A DNA stretch of 64,000 bases from Pseudomonadota bacterium (GTDB lineage Bacteria > Cyanobacteriota > Vampirovibrionia > Obscuribacterales > Obscuribacteraceae): positions 17,005 through 81,004 of the forward strand of contig JAJPGY010000038.1 in the NCBI GenBank assembly GCA_021325555.1, in the 5' to 3' direction. The notes below the pieces were generated by a model that was not told the DNA's origin, ran no database searches, and saw nothing but the letters and a program-made list of their open reading frames with translations. Both the position numbers and the translations under genes were made by a program. Below, one piece after another: positions 10,501 through 18,464 of the stretch (the first letter of the stretch is position 1; each line of letters opens with the position of its first letter).

Positions 10501-10885
10501 CACCCGCGGGCTGCAGATCACGCTCACCGCCGCCGTTCTGGCAGGGCTTTACGCAAAGTACTTCCGCAGCGTCGGGGGCTATCTTCTCTTCGGTCTGGCG
10601 ATAAGCCTCATCTATCCGCTCACCGACCGCTACTGGCAGGACTACCTGCTCGACGCGGCGAGCTACATCTTATATTTCCTGACCACCTGGGTAACGATAA
10701 GCATGCTGGCCCGGCAGAACATGCTTGCCTATTTCCTCGCCGGCGCCGCCAGCGTGATCGCCGGCGCCCTGCGCGTGCTCATCGAGCACGGGGCCAGCTA
10801 CTTCCTGCAGGACATCGCCATTCTGACGCTGGTGCTGGCCAGCCCGGCCGTGTATGTCTTTCTAATCAAGCAGTCCCGGGACTGA
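7505..10885 (+). CDS. Giant internally duplicated CPBP-family intramembrane protease-like protein
   Basis: 1126 residues, several times the length of a normal CPBP (Abi/Rce1-like) protease. One N-terminal membrane segment (LLLGALGMLGYFL) is followed by an extracytoplasmic region, then a membrane domain. That domain holds the CPBP motifs: EELTYR near residue 425 (EExxxR), FMHSNY near 457 and SHYIFDAF near 496. From about residue 610 the plan repeats: ISRDEAIQRARQYL parallels LTRAQALSLSKRWA, GNVVGGFDQSWDLPDEW parallels GNQVTGFNHYLYVPEQW, and ALNSLP occurs in both. The second membrane half lacks the EExxxR motif. The first half may be an active peptidase; the second looks non-catalytic. ATGA overlap with the methyltransferase. 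Confidence 0.82.
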   Translation: MTQMSADRSGKARHLIWWMLLLGALGMLGYFLKFQDVFPAASIDLKLTRAQALSLSKRWADDLGYPSEGAIASTVFSDDDDAKTFLEHEVGLSQASALMKDEVPVWYWSTRLCRPLKLEEFSASISPTGRLLSFDHSIGNDRAMPSIPHDDARAQARQFVREKLGMSLDNYKPIEDGSVKQPHRTDHFFVWEETSRDYKGARLRIYTYLSGNQVTGFNHYLYVPEQWLRRFSEMRSYNNALEEVASIFYSIFGVATIFAFIWMFTRGAIRWRLALGVGGAVGVMYYLDALNALPNSIRSYATTMSYNGYLVDVYVSALWGAIGQAFQTFILVGAAEGLYRMAYPGKLALEHLFSTAGLRCRQAVSGLVAGHALFGMHVGWIILYYLAGQPLHFWSPLEVRNTEGLSTIFPFYSAMFIGVSAAVSEELTYRVLGMSIFQKLVKQFWLANLLQAAAWAFMHSNYPQEPAYARGLELTVVGLVYGGVLRRYGLIASIASHYIFDAFLSVTPLLSSAAFALRLSAIAAVLPFVLALAVALYLVRKSGWSSDQELANSAIPAHHAPAPAEEIFPTVPYQYRPLSRLVRGTLAAIAIAGSIMQFGWHLPTVGQQAALTISRDEAIQRARQYLVLHNLPPMGRSETAWLARGMSGQELLQLQYLFEKLGMARTRDLATSPCNTLVWKVRFFRPLDPEEYQVTIDGRGRIVGIDVTRAEDAPGARLTEEQAQHLAEGYLKSEHPELLPYQLESSRKEEHKARTDYRFTFRVPRYSAPQAEFKVAIRVVGNVVGGFDQSWDLPDEWLFERSRQRTKDQICGYVNTVIGLAAILAVIWWAIGVVRSVAFHWRPPIILALVLALLVIPQALNSLPEFYLSYSTDTPLLSYFIAQTVRQIVTAVSMIGVITGLAAFALASFRILFPRSGPMSVVKATIAPEPDADPGTQKQIWIDAVLIGYAAGIGSRALTVLYSAAHLVISPVVTLAPLESFCGFANVLSPTVDVLMDSCTRGLQITLTAAVLAGLYAKYFRSVGGYLLFGLAISLIYPLTDRYWQDYLLDAASYILYFLTTWVTISMLARQNMLAYFLAGAASVIAGALRVLIEHGASYFLQDIAILTLVLASPAVYVFLIKQSRD

Positions 10886-10917
10886 CAGATGTGTCCCCGG
10901 CCAGGCAGAAGAGGAGA

Positions 10918-11388
10918 TCAAGACTGGGCCTGGATGCCCCCCTGGTCAGGAAAGCCCGGGTTGATGGACATCGGGTCCTTGGGGTCGCGGGCGGGGGAGA
11001 CCGGGCGCCCTATGGCCATGGCGATCATCAGGCACTGATCGATCCGCTCCATCACCTCCTGCGGGAAGGCGCCAATCTTGTTGACCAGGAGCGTCTTGGG
11101 AATCGTGGCGATCACGGTGCAGTCGATCACGGAGTCGAGCCTCAGCCCCGCCGCCTGCCCTTCCGGGCTGTTCATGGGAACGACCACCTGCGTCGGCTCG
11201 CGGGCGGCGCGGCTGGTGTTGCTGGTCAGCGGTACGAGCAGGACGTCGTCGAGGCGGGAGTTGTTGTAGTCGTTGGAGATAATCACCGCCGGACGGCGCT
11301 TTGTCTGGGTCTGCCCGTCATCGGTGGTGTAAGGGAATGACACCAAAACGACGTCTCCCTTCCTGTATTGTGCCGGCTTGGAGGACAT
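10918..11388 (-). CDS. PemK/MazF-type toxin, apparently without adjacent antitoxin
   Basis: 156 residues, ATG with GAGG six bases upstream. The PemK/MazF fold is shown by YRKGDVVLVSFPYT (first strand), KRRPAVIISND (conserved RPA-V), VLLVPLTSN and LRLDSVIDCTVIATIP with the Ser/Thr region used in catalysis. Family members are mostly ribosome-independent endoribonucleases paired with an upstream antitoxin. Here the ~235 bases upstream hold no antitoxin-like frame; the nearest same-strand gene is a short acidic ORF at 11626-11805. The C-terminal ~25 residues (Pro/Asp-rich) extend beyond the usual fold. It converges with the CPBP gene. Confidence 0.87.
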   Translation of the reverse strand: MSSKPAQYRKGDVVLVSFPYTTDDGQTQTKRRPAVIISNDYNNSRLDDVLLVPLTSNTSRAAREPTQVVVPMNSPEGQAAGLRLDSVIDCTVIATIPKTLLVNKIGAFPQEVMERIDQCLMIAMAIGRPVSPARDPKDPMSINPGFPDQGGIQAQS

Positions 11389-11625
11389 TTAAGCCTCGGA
11401 TCTAGTAAGCGTACGCGCGCAAGAACGACCCACTTCATTTTACCAGCAGTTAATGCCGGCGCCGGTTTCGGTGGATTGAAGGCAACCCGCGCCAGCTCAG
11501 CGGTTCCGGCGGCCCGGCCGCCACGGGCCGGGACAGCCGGCGCTCCAGCTGCGGCTTTCGCTGATGCCGGCTACAAAAAGCACCTGCCAGCGGCAAGTGC
11601 AGCGTTTGTTATTTGATCCCTGCCA

Positions 11626-11805
11626 TCAGACCAGGTCGGCGTAAGGATCGTTTTTCGGGTCGTAGCCGCGGGCAAATGAGTCGGTGCCCCACCTGTGAGC
11701 CTGGTCCTTAGCTTCGCTGGCGGTGAAGAGGCTTATGGCGAACGGCTTGACCGTGTGCTGGTACAAAAGCTCGGTGACTTCCCGGAGCCCTTCAGCCAGG
11801 GTCAT
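11626..11805 (-). CDS. Small acidic protein, unknown
   Basis: 59 residues from the ATG at 11805, chosen because GGAG lies seven bases before it. A GTG at 11841 in the same frame has its own GGAG nine bases before and would give 71 residues. The sequence starts with a helix (LAEGLREVTELLY) and ends in an acidic, aromatic tail (KNDPYADLV). I recognise no family. It lies on the same strand as the PemK-type toxin, but 237 bases separate them, so calling it the antitoxin would be speculation. Confidence 0.5.
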   Translation of the reverse strand: MTLAEGLREVTELLYQHTVKPFAISLFTASEAKDQAHRWGTDSFARGYDPKNDPYADLV

Positions 11806-12051
11806 GTCCGGTCTCCAGTGATTATCGCCTCTTTCGACCACTTTTCTGCTCTCCGCCCGGGGGCCTTTTTCAATTAGAGTTGGAGTATAACACGGCTTTC
11901 AAGAGTACGGACCAGAAATTTAATCTAATCTCTTGACTTTCCCGGGCGCTCTCCGCATCTGAACTTATATACCCACCCCGGACGGTTTTTAGACGGATCG
12001 CGGCTGAATATTTTCTAGCCTTTGACGGCAGCAAATGGCGGCTCCTCCCGG

Positions 12052-12483
12052 CTACTTGTTTCGGGGGCTAAGCAACCTCTCGCTTTTTGGCTTGACGTGT
12101 TTCTTGAGAAACTCGATGGTTTGCTGGGTGGCGCCGCCGGGCACGAAGATCTCGGTGACCCCGAGCTTGAGAAGCTCCTCCCGGTCCTCATCAGGGATAA
12201 TCCCGCCGCCAAACAAGAGGATGTCCTCGGCCCCCTGCTCCTTCAGCAGCTCAAGCACCCGGGGGAAGACCGTCATGTGCGCGCCCGACAGCACGCTCAG
12301 GCCGATAGCGTCTACGTCCTCCTGGATGGCCGTCTCGACTATCTCCTCCGGCGAGCGGTGGAGGCCTGTATAGATGATCTCCATGCCGGCGTCCCGCAAG
12401 GCGCGCGCCACGACCTTGGCGCCGCGATCGTGCCCGTCGAGGCCCGGCTTGCCGATCAGTACCCGTATCTTGCCCTTGCTCAT
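12052..12483 (-). CDS. Methylmalonyl-CoA mutase-type B12-binding subunit (stand-alone)
   Basis: 143 residues from ATG 12483. This is the cobalamin-binding half of methylmalonyl-CoA mutase as a separate polypeptide. The base-off/His-on signature is complete: DGHDRG (DxHxxG) near residue 17, GLSVLSGAH near 62 (SxL), and LLFGGGIIP near 88 (GG). The N-terminal [20 protein letters not shown] is near-canonical for the mutase C-terminal domain. The catalytic large subunit is not in this window and must be encoded elsewhere. With an acyl-CoA carboxyltransferase at 29.9 kb, the organism probably interconverts propionyl-, methylmalonyl- and succinyl-CoA. Confidence 0.92.
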   Translation of the reverse strand: MSKGKIRVLIGKPGLDGHDRGAKVVARALRDAGMEIIYTGLHRSPEEIVETAIQEDVDAIGLSVLSGAHMTVFPRVLELLKEQGAEDILLFGGGIIPDEDREELLKLGVTEIFVPGGATQQTIEFLKKHVKPKSERLLSPRNK

Positions 12484-12550
12484 GGAGCTCGTCCCTGTTT
12501 CCGCCCGGGGTCTAGCTTGTCGTCCCCATTTAAGCCAGATTATATAACCT

Positions 12551-13030
12551 CTAGCCGCCGCTACCGCCTGCCGCCTTGCCCATCTGGTGCTCGATGATCT
12601 CCAGCAGCTCCTGGTGGTTCTGGATGTCCCGCCGGTTGATGAGGAAGAGGGCCCGGCGGGTGCGCAGAACAGCAAAGGTCAGCCAGACCGGCCTCTTGAG
12701 CTCGACTATCTCGAGCCAGCCGATCCTGGCCCGCCACAGAAGAGTCTTAAGTATGAGCTTGTCGGCAGTGACGATGGCGGTGTCCACCTCGAAGATTATG
12801 GGCAGGAGAAAGACGCAATCGAGAAAGGTGAGCAGGGCGAAGCTCATCAGCTCGTGCGGCAGATCCATGCGCTTGACAGCGTGCAGGTGCAGGTTCTCGT
12901 ACACCAGGGAGATGTTGAGAAATCCCACCACCATGAGCCCGAACCAGCGCATGGCCGTCTTCCAACGTGCCCGCTTGAAGACCTCCTGCCGCTGGCCGGA
13001 TGCCGAACCCTGCTTTTTTCCCTTGGGCAT
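12551..13030 (-). CDS. Two-TM membrane protein with PH-like tail
   Basis: 159 residues, ATG start. A basic N-terminus (Lys/Arg-rich up to residue 28) is followed by two membrane segments, roughly residues 28-45 ([15 protein letters not shown]) and 62-82 ([19 protein letters not shown]). The rest, with [19 protein letters not shown] and a closing helix, resembles the strand-rich bacterial PH-type domain (bPH2/YdbT-like) often found after two TMs. The similarity is weak and is my inference from the pattern. It lies 67 bases upstream of the B12 subunit on the same strand and may share its transcript. Function unknown. Confidence 0.6.
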   Translation of the reverse strand: MPKGKKQGSASGQRQEVFKRARWKTAMRWFGLMVVGFLNISLVYENLHLHAVKRMDLPHELMSFALLTFLDCVFLLPIIFEVDTAIVTADKLILKTLLWRARIGWLEIVELKRPVWLTFAVLRTRRALFLINRRDIQNHQELLEIIEHQMGKAAGGSGG

Positions 13031-13142
13031 GAAAACGCTCAGGTGGCTGCAATTGCTTCTCCGACCGGCATAATTATATATTGGCGGCGGCGGCGGACCC
13101 GAATATCATAAGTGGCGCGGTGCTTACCAGAAGGCGGATGTC

Positions 13143-14783
13143 ATGGGCAAAACCAAGCTAGCTGACTACCTGTTTACGCGAATTCACGAGGCGGGGGTGG
13201 AATACAGCTTCGGCATCCCCGGCGATTTTGTCCTGCCCGTCTATGCCGCCCAGGAGCGGGCCGGGGTGAAGACGGTGGTCATGACCCACGAGCCGTCGGT
13301 CGGCTACGCCGCCGACGCTTACGCCAGGCTGAAAGGGCTGGGCGTGGCTCTTGTCACCTACGGCGCCGGCGGGCTCAACATGATAAACCCGGTGGCGCTG
13401 GCCTACGCCGAGGAATCGCCGGTGCTGGTGGTGAGCGGCGGGCCGGAGACCCGCTTCCGCAGCGGCAAGCCGCAGTTGCACCATTGCGTCAAGAGCTTCC
13501 AGACCCAGTACAACGTCTTTGCCGAGGTGACGCAGGCGCAGACGATCCTGAGCAATCCGGCCCTTGCCCAGCAGGAGATGGACCGCGTGATCGACGGGGT
13601 TCTCAAGCTATCGCGGCCGGGCTACATTGAGATTCCCCGCGACATGGTCAACTGCGAGATTGACACGGCCGGCCGGGCGCCCGCTTCCGTGGAAGGCAGG
13701 ACGCCGGCCTTGTCGGAAGCCGTCGAGGAGATTGCAGCCCGGCTCAATGAGGCCGAGCGTCCGGTGCTTTTCACCGGCGCGCAGCTCAGGCGGTTCCACC
13801 TGATCGACAAGGTGGTCGCGCTGGCCGAGGCCCTCAACCTTCCGGTTGTCACCTCCATCCTGGGCAAGACGTCTTTTCCGGAAACCCACGCCAACTTCCT
13901 CGGCACCTATTTCGGGCAGTTCGCGGATCCCAACGTGCGCGCCTACGTCGAGGCGTCCGATTGCGTGCTCTGTCTGGGCGTGGTCCTGACCGAGATGGAA
14001 ACGGGCGGCTACACGGCCAGGCTTGAGCCGGATAACCTGATTCAGGTCACAGCCCAGGAGGTCTCGGTCGGCCATCATTGTTATGCGGGGCTGGACATCT
14101 CGGCGCTGGTCGAGGCGCTCACCGAAAGATGCACCAGCAAGCTGACGCCGGCAAAGAGATTCTCCCTGCCCAGGCTCGACCGGGAGGACCTCTCGGCGCC
14201 GGCCGCCAACAAAGAGCTTACCGTGCTGGGCATGATCGAGGACATAAACGGCATGCTGTCGGCCGAGCACATGATCGTCTGCGACGTGGGCGACTGCCTT
14301 TACGCCGGGCTGAGCCTGCGCACCAACACCTTCATCGCGCCCGGCTACTACTCCTCGATGGGCTTCGGCGTGCCCGCCGGAATAGGCGCCCAGCTCGCCG
14401 ATTGCAGCCGCCGCCCGATCATCCTGGTGGGGGACGGGGGATTCCAGATGACCGGCATGGAGATAAGCACGGCCGTCAAGATGGGGCTCAACCCGATCGT
14501 GATCGTCTTCGACAACGCCAGCTACGGCATGCTGCGCTTTGTCGACCAGGGCCGGGACTATTACAAGCTGGCTCGCTGGGATTACGCGGCGCTCGCCGCA
14601 GCCGTCGGCGCGCAGGGAGCAGTGGCGGAGACGCGTTCCGACTTCCAGCGAGCGCTCAAGGAGGCGGCGTCTAGCAAGGGCGTCTACCTGATCGACGCCC
14701 GCATCGCCGAGGACGACATATCGCCAACCCTGCGGCGACTGACCGATCACTTCGGCAAGAAGGTCAAGGCGGCGATAGCGTAG
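13143..14783 (+). CDS. ThDP-dependent 2-oxoacid decarboxylase (pyruvate/indolepyruvate decarboxylase-like)
   Basis: 546 residues, ATG with AAGGCGG upstream. It has the full thiamine-diphosphate architecture: PYR domain with the cofactor-activating Glu at residue 50 (THEPSVGYAADAYAR), a central domain, and a PP domain with GDGGFQMTGME ending in DNASYGML, the GDG-to-N Mg/ThDP motif. A His-His pair sits at residues 113-114 (QLHHCV), the same position as the catalytic pair in pyruvate and indolepyruvate decarboxylases. This separates it from acetolactate synthase. It should release CO2 and an aldehyde; pyruvate, phenylpyruvate or indolepyruvate are candidates. It stands alone and converges on the HIT gene. 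Confidence 0.85.
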   Translation: MGKTKLADYLFTRIHEAGVEYSFGIPGDFVLPVYAAQERAGVKTVVMTHEPSVGYAADAYARLKGLGVALVTYGAGGLNMINPVALAYAEESPVLVVSGGPETRFRSGKPQLHHCVKSFQTQYNVFAEVTQAQTILSNPALAQQEMDRVIDGVLKLSRPGYIEIPRDMVNCEIDTAGRAPASVEGRTPALSEAVEEIAARLNEAERPVLFTGAQLRRFHLIDKVVALAEALNLPVVTSILGKTSFPETHANFLGTYFGQFADPNVRAYVEASDCVLCLGVVLTEMETGGYTARLEPDNLIQVTAQEVSVGHHCYAGLDISALVEALTERCTSKLTPAKRFSLPRLDREDLSAPAANKELTVLGMIEDINGMLSAEHMIVCDVGDCLYAGLSLRTNTFIAPGYYSSMGFGVPAGIGAQLADCSRRPIILVGDGGFQMTGMEISTAVKMGLNPIVIVFDNASYGMLRFVDQGRDYYKLARWDYAALAAAVGAQGAVAETRSDFQRALKEAASSKGVYLIDARIAEDDISPTLRRLTDHFGKKVKAAIA

Positions 14784-15225
14784 ATGCCTGCCGCCTGAGC
14801 GCCCGGCGCAGCCGCAGGCAGGTCTCCTCGACAAGCCCGGCGTCGGCCGCCGGCGCCAGCGGGTAGGAGAGGATCCCCCGCCCGCGATATGCCCCCGGCA
14901 AGGATTCCGTCCTCGGGATGAGGTGCACGTGGTAGTGCGGCACTGCCTCACCAAGCGTAACCGTATAGATGCGCTGGCAGCCCGTCACAGCGCGCATGGC
15001 GCGCATGAGCCGGGACAGGAGCGTCCCATAGCCGGCCAGCTCCGCTTCCGTGGCCTGCGACAGATCGAGGAAGTGGCGCCGCGACTCGAGGAGCAGGTAT
15101 CCAAGGATGTCCGTCTCCGCCGAGTGGCGGGCCAGCCAGTGATCGTCCTGGCAGACGACCGCCGGCCCACCGTCCGGGCCGGACCGCTGCCTGGCGCATA
15201 TGAGGCAGTGCCGGTCGCTCATCAT
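14764..15225 (-). CDS. HIT-family protein
   Basis: 153 residues with the histidine-triad motif HYHVHLIPR, the nucleotide-binding and catalytic site of HIT hydrolases and transferases. The N-terminal CLIC (CxxC) may form a zinc site with a later His, as in several HIT proteins. Start: ATG ATG at 15225. The 3' end overlaps the decarboxylase by 20 bases in convergent orientation. Probable reaction: hydrolysis of a nucleoside phosphoramidate or dinucleotide. The substrate cannot be named. Confidence 0.88.
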   Translation of the reverse strand: MMSDRHCLICARQRSGPDGGPAVVCQDDHWLARHSAETDILGYLLLESRRHFLDLSQATEAELAGYGTLLSRLMRAMRAVTGCQRIYTVTLGEAVPHYHVHLIPRTESLPGAYRGRGILSYPLAPAADAGLVEETCLRLRRALRRQASTLSPP

Positions 15226-15348
15226 GCGCTTATAGTGCCACTATTTTTCCATGGCAGCAATTGCCGGCATTGTGGTGGTTCTGCCGCCGAGGCGCCGAGC
15301 CTCCCCCGCCGTGGTTGGGAAAGCTGTCGCCTCAGCGGCGGCGGCCTT

Positions 15349-15588
15349 TCAGGAGAGATTTTTGATTGTTCGAACTGCCAACTTGCGCCATTGCAACTCG
15401 ATAAAATCAGTGCAATTCAGCGCGACGACGAGGCGATCTTGAGCGTTTGACGCTTCAAAAACCACCTCGTCTCTGTTCCCGATGAGATTGGCTTCCAACG
15501 CCGTCACGACATCGTGCCCTGCCTGGCGGAGCCTTTCGACGAGCAACCTGACGACCAGTCACCCATCCACGAGCAGCTTCAGGGACAA
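15349..15588 (-). pseudogene. DUF5615 (PIN-like) toxin remnant with in-frame stop
   Basis: Read from the TTG at 15588, the frame gives LKLLVDG, a TGA at 15561-15559, then LVVRLLVERLRQAGHDVV followed by DRLVVALNCTDF. This follows the DUF5615 pattern: an N-terminal LLVDE strand, LvxxLRxxGHDV, then a RVLVTxDxDF-like strand with the active-site Asp. Here that Asp is replaced (ALNCTDF), and the protein stops about 40 residues short of the usual length. A premature stop, lost catalytic residue and truncated tail together indicate decay. The 65-residue frame after the stop (TTG at 15546) might still be translated but would lack the first strand. The surrounding 15.25-16.5 kb is more AT-rich than its neighbours. 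Confidence 0.6.
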
Positions 15589-15835
15589 TGTGAGCGCTAC
15601 CGCCAGGCGATCGGTGCTTTGCTTGCCGCCAGCGCTTGTCGAGTGAGCAATTCGCCAGGGGTACTTGCTCATCTTGCGCCTCACATTGCGGTGGTTCGAC
15701 CGAAAGTGACCATATTCAGTAATCTACCACAGCCATCCGCTACAACCAATCGAGCTTATCCACACGGTTTCTATTGAGCATTGTCTATGGTGAGGGCCCT
15801 GCAGTATGCTGTTAGTCCCCAGCAAGGGAAAGCTT

Positions 15836-16243
15836 GTGTCTGAGACGAATTTGAAAACTCTTCTTTCATCAATGAATCCCCAACTCAGCGATGCTGAGTT
15901 CGTCTTCTGCACCGTCAACGAGTCTGGAGCAAAATCCTTAAGAATAACCCCAACGTGTCTAATCCGCGAAGCTGAAGGAATTTCGCTCATACTGCAGAAG
16001 TCCGAGGCAGAGCAATATTCATTACCGTACATAGGCTCGTGGTCACGCATTACATGCATGGTCAATTCAGATCTCACAGCAGTAGGATTTCTGGCTGTTA
16101 TAACAAGAAAGCTCGCAGATGCAGGCATCCCGGTGAATGCCGTCTCAGGGTATTATCACGATCATTTGTTAGTGCCTTCCGACAGGGCGGCCGAGGCGCT
16201 TGAGCTGCTACGAGGGCTTTCGGCTGTATCAAAGGTCCAGTAG
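15836..16243 (+). CDS. ACT-domain protein (DUF2241/COG3602 type)
   Basis: 135 residues from the GTG at 15836, preceded by AAGGGA six bases upstream; an ATG at 15806 adds ten residues outside the family start. The N-terminal part (LKTLLSSMNPQLSDAEFVFCTV) and the middle REAEGISLIL are typical of DUF2241. The C-terminal ACT part contains AVGFLAVITRKLADAGIPVN and SGYYHDHLLVP, close to the 'YyHDHifVP' hallmark of this family. ACT domains bind amino acids and usually regulate enzymes; the target is unknown. It is solitary in a poorly coding, more AT-rich interval, so lateral transfer is possible. Confidence 0.85.
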   Translation: MSETNLKTLLSSMNPQLSDAEFVFCTVNESGAKSLRITPTCLIREAEGISLILQKSEAEQYSLPYIGSWSRITCMVNSDLTAVGFLAVITRKLADAGIPVNAVSGYYHDHLLVPSDRAAEALELLRGLSAVSKVQ

Positions 16244-16545
16244 TCACGCAACGTGCATGGAGACCTTCGCCGTGAATGGACCGAAATGGCAAGCTGATGA
16301 TCCTGTGCGCTCGTGCGATTGTGGCTTTAGGACGCCGCTACAGGCCAATCCCGCCCATCATCTTCGGTAAAGTCTTTCTATGAGCGTCTCGCCGTCCTGG
16401 CGCATCGGGCGAAGCTAACCGTGTCGGGCGGACCCCTGGCGGCGGTCGCGGCGGGGATTTGTAGCCGCGATAACTTAGCAATTCACAAAGAAAGGGAATA
16501 AGTAGGGTAGATTACCTGAAGAGCAGGACCAAGGGGACCCCTGTA
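16244..16545. other. Intergenic, no gene seen
   Basis: 302 bases between the ACT gene and the first Ser/Thr kinase. I find no convincing ORF, RNA gene or -35/-10 pair. The last 60 bases are AT-rich and lead into the AAGGGG Shine-Dalgarno of the kinase, so the kinase promoter is probably here but I cannot place it. Confidence 0.5.
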
Positions 16546-18198
16546 GTGCCGGCCGAGGATCAGATTAAATCATTCGGCGGCAGGGTGCCGCACGAGCTTG
16601 ACCCCTACGCCTCCGTCGCGGCGGAAGGCGAGGCTGCGCGCGACCGCCGGCCGGGACAAACGGCGGGGGACGCCCTGGTCGGCTCGGTTCTGGCGGAGCG
16701 CTACCTGATTCTCTCGGTTATCGGTCAGGGCGGCATGGGGGTTGTGTACGAGGCCAGACATGAGCTTATCGATCGCCTGGTGGCCATAAAGATGCTCAAG
16801 CCCTCGCTGGTCGCCGATGAGCAGAGCGTGAAACGGTTTCAGCACGAGGCCAGGGCGGCCAGCCGCCTCAATCACCCGCACGTGATCACGATCTACGACT
16901 TCGGTATCACCGCCAGCGGCGAGCCCTACATCGTCATGGAGTACCTGGAGGGGATAAGCCTCGCCGACGTGATCCAGAGCAACGGCTACGTGCCGCCCGG
17001 GCACGCAGTGCCCATCTTCGCGCAGGTCTGCGAGGCCCTTGAGCACGCGCACCAGCAAAAGATGATCCACCGGGATCTCAAGCCGGGCAACATCATGCTC
17101 TTGAGCCGCGGGCAGGGAGCGCCGTTCGTCAAGGTGGTCGATTTCGGCATCGCCAAGGCCATACACGGGGCGCCGGCGGAATCGCAACGCCTGACGCAGA
17201 CCGGGGAGATCTTCGGCAGCCCGGTTTACATGAGCCCGGAGCAGTGCGCGGGCGGCGAGCTCGACACGCGCTCGGACATCTACTCGATGGGCATCGTCAT
17301 GTACGAGACGCTCACGGGCCGGCTGCCGTTTGCAGGCAGCACCCTGGTCGAGACAATCACCATGCAGATAAGCTCGCCGCCGCCGTCCTTCGCCCGCACT
17401 CGTCCGGATCTCCAGATTTCCGCCGAGGTGGAGGCGATCGTCATGCGGGCGCTGCGGAAGGATCCCGCTCTCCGGTACGCCTCGATGGAGGAGATGAGGT
17501 TGCATCTTTTGAGCGTGCTCCGCAACCTTGGCGCGCCGCCGGGCAAGACCGAGGCAGCCCCGCCGGCTCCGCTAGGGCGACCGCCGGCCGAATTCACAAG
17601 GAGCCGCCCGGTTGCCACCACCGAGTTCAATCCCGGGCATCTGTCACGCCCGGGCACAAGGTCGACCGGCGAGCCCGGCGCCGGGCACGCCAGACGAGCG
17701 ACCTCCGAATTTCGGCGATTGCAGCCGCAGCCGTCCCCGCCGGTGGACGAGCAGCGCAGCGCCGCGATCGCCATCCTGTCGGGTGCTGTGGTACTGCTGG
17801 TAGTGGCAACCACCGCGATCATCTGGGCCGCCGCCAGCGGTTTCTTCTCCGGGGGCAAACAGGCGCCGGCCCGGCCGCCGGCAAAACGGCAGGAAGCGCA
17901 GCAAGGGCCGGACACCGCCGCTGCGTCCCGCGCGCAGGCACCGGCGACCGGAGTGAGAGCGGCAGCCGGACCTTCCGCGCACAAGACCGCGGACGCCCCA
18001 GCACGGCACCAGCGGGCGGAGCACCGGCGCCCGCGCCTGAGGCACGCGGCGGAAAGCCAATCGAGAGGCGACGCCGGTGGCAGTCCATCGGTCGCCCCGG
18101 CGGCAGCAGGGAGCACGACCTCCCCGCCCCGGCAGCACTTCAAGGGCGACGACTACGGCCGGTGGGAAGAATTCAAGGACATGGAGCAACCCAATTGA
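16546..18198 (+). CDS. Membrane-anchored Ser/Thr protein kinase (PknB-like)
   Basis: 550 residues, GTG start with AAGGGG ten bases upstream. The kinase domain spans about residues 52-325: glycine loop IGQGGMGVVYEA, Lys82 in VAIKML, catalytic HRDLKPGN with Asp177, DFG at 199-201, GSPVYMSPEQ in the activation segment, and the DIYSMGIVMYE helix. A Pro-rich juxtamembrane linker leads to one membrane helix at ~406-433. The outer part (to 550) is Ala/Pro/Arg/Gln-rich and has no recognisable sensor domain such as PASTA. It should phosphorylate Ser/Thr on cytosolic targets. The next small gene starts inside its stop codon (TTGA). Confidence 0.95.
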   Translation: MPAEDQIKSFGGRVPHELDPYASVAAEGEAARDRRPGQTAGDALVGSVLAERYLILSVIGQGGMGVVYEARHELIDRLVAIKMLKPSLVADEQSVKRFQHEARAASRLNHPHVITIYDFGITASGEPYIVMEYLEGISLADVIQSNGYVPPGHAVPIFAQVCEALEHAHQQKMIHRDLKPGNIMLLSRGQGAPFVKVVDFGIAKAIHGAPAESQRLTQTGEIFGSPVYMSPEQCAGGELDTRSDIYSMGIVMYETLTGRLPFAGSTLVETITMQISSPPPSFARTRPDLQISAEVEAIVMRALRKDPALRYASMEEMRLHLLSVLRNLGAPPGKTEAAPPAPLGRPPAEFTRSRPVATTEFNPGHLSRPGTRSTGEPGAGHARRATSEFRRLQPQPSPPVDEQRSAAIAILSGAVVLLVVATTAIIWAAASGFFSGGKQAPARPPAKRQEAQQGPDTAAASRAQAPATGVRAAAGPSAHKTADAPARHQRAEHRRPRLRHAAESQSRGDAGGSPSVAPAAAGSTTSPPRQHFKGDDYGRWEEFKDMEQPN

Positions 18199-18449
18199 AG
18201 CACGCAGGCAATCAGGCGCTTGACACTCTCGAGGATCTTCTGGCCGAATTGCGAAAACGAAAAGGGCTGAAGGAGAAGAAACGCGGCGTGTTCTATCGCG
18301 GCTCGCAGGCCTTCCTGCACTTCCATGAGGACCCCTCCGGCTTGTTCGCGGACCTGCGATCGGGCGAGCGGTGGAGCCGCCACCGGGTGACGACTCCTCA
18401 CGAAAGGAGGCTTCTCCTCCAGGCGCTGGAAGCAGAGCTTGCAGGTTGA
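18195..18449 (+). CDS. Small conserved-looking protein coupled to the kinase
   Basis: 84 residues from a TTG at 18195 that overlaps the kinase TGA, so translation is probably coupled. The sequence is basic and compact: an N-terminal helix (LDTLEDLLAELRKRKGL) then GVFYRGSQAFLHFHED and GLFADLRSG. The FYRxSxAFLHFHED stretch looks like a small family of uncharacterised ~80-residue proteins (often annotated hypothetical) that I have seen in other bacteria. I cannot name the function. The overlap suggests it may be a partner of the kinase, but that is inference. Confidence 0.7.
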   Translation: MKHAGNQALDTLEDLLAELRKRKGLKEKKRGVFYRGSQAFLHFHEDPSGLFADLRSGERWSRHRVTTPHERRLLLQALEAELAG

Positions 18450-18464
18450 TCCTGGTTGCGCAAG

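Noticed and set aside
15559..15561. TGA in the DUF5615 remnant as selenocysteine
   Set aside because: No hairpin with a G-bearing loop follows at SECIS distance and the rest of the gene is degraded.
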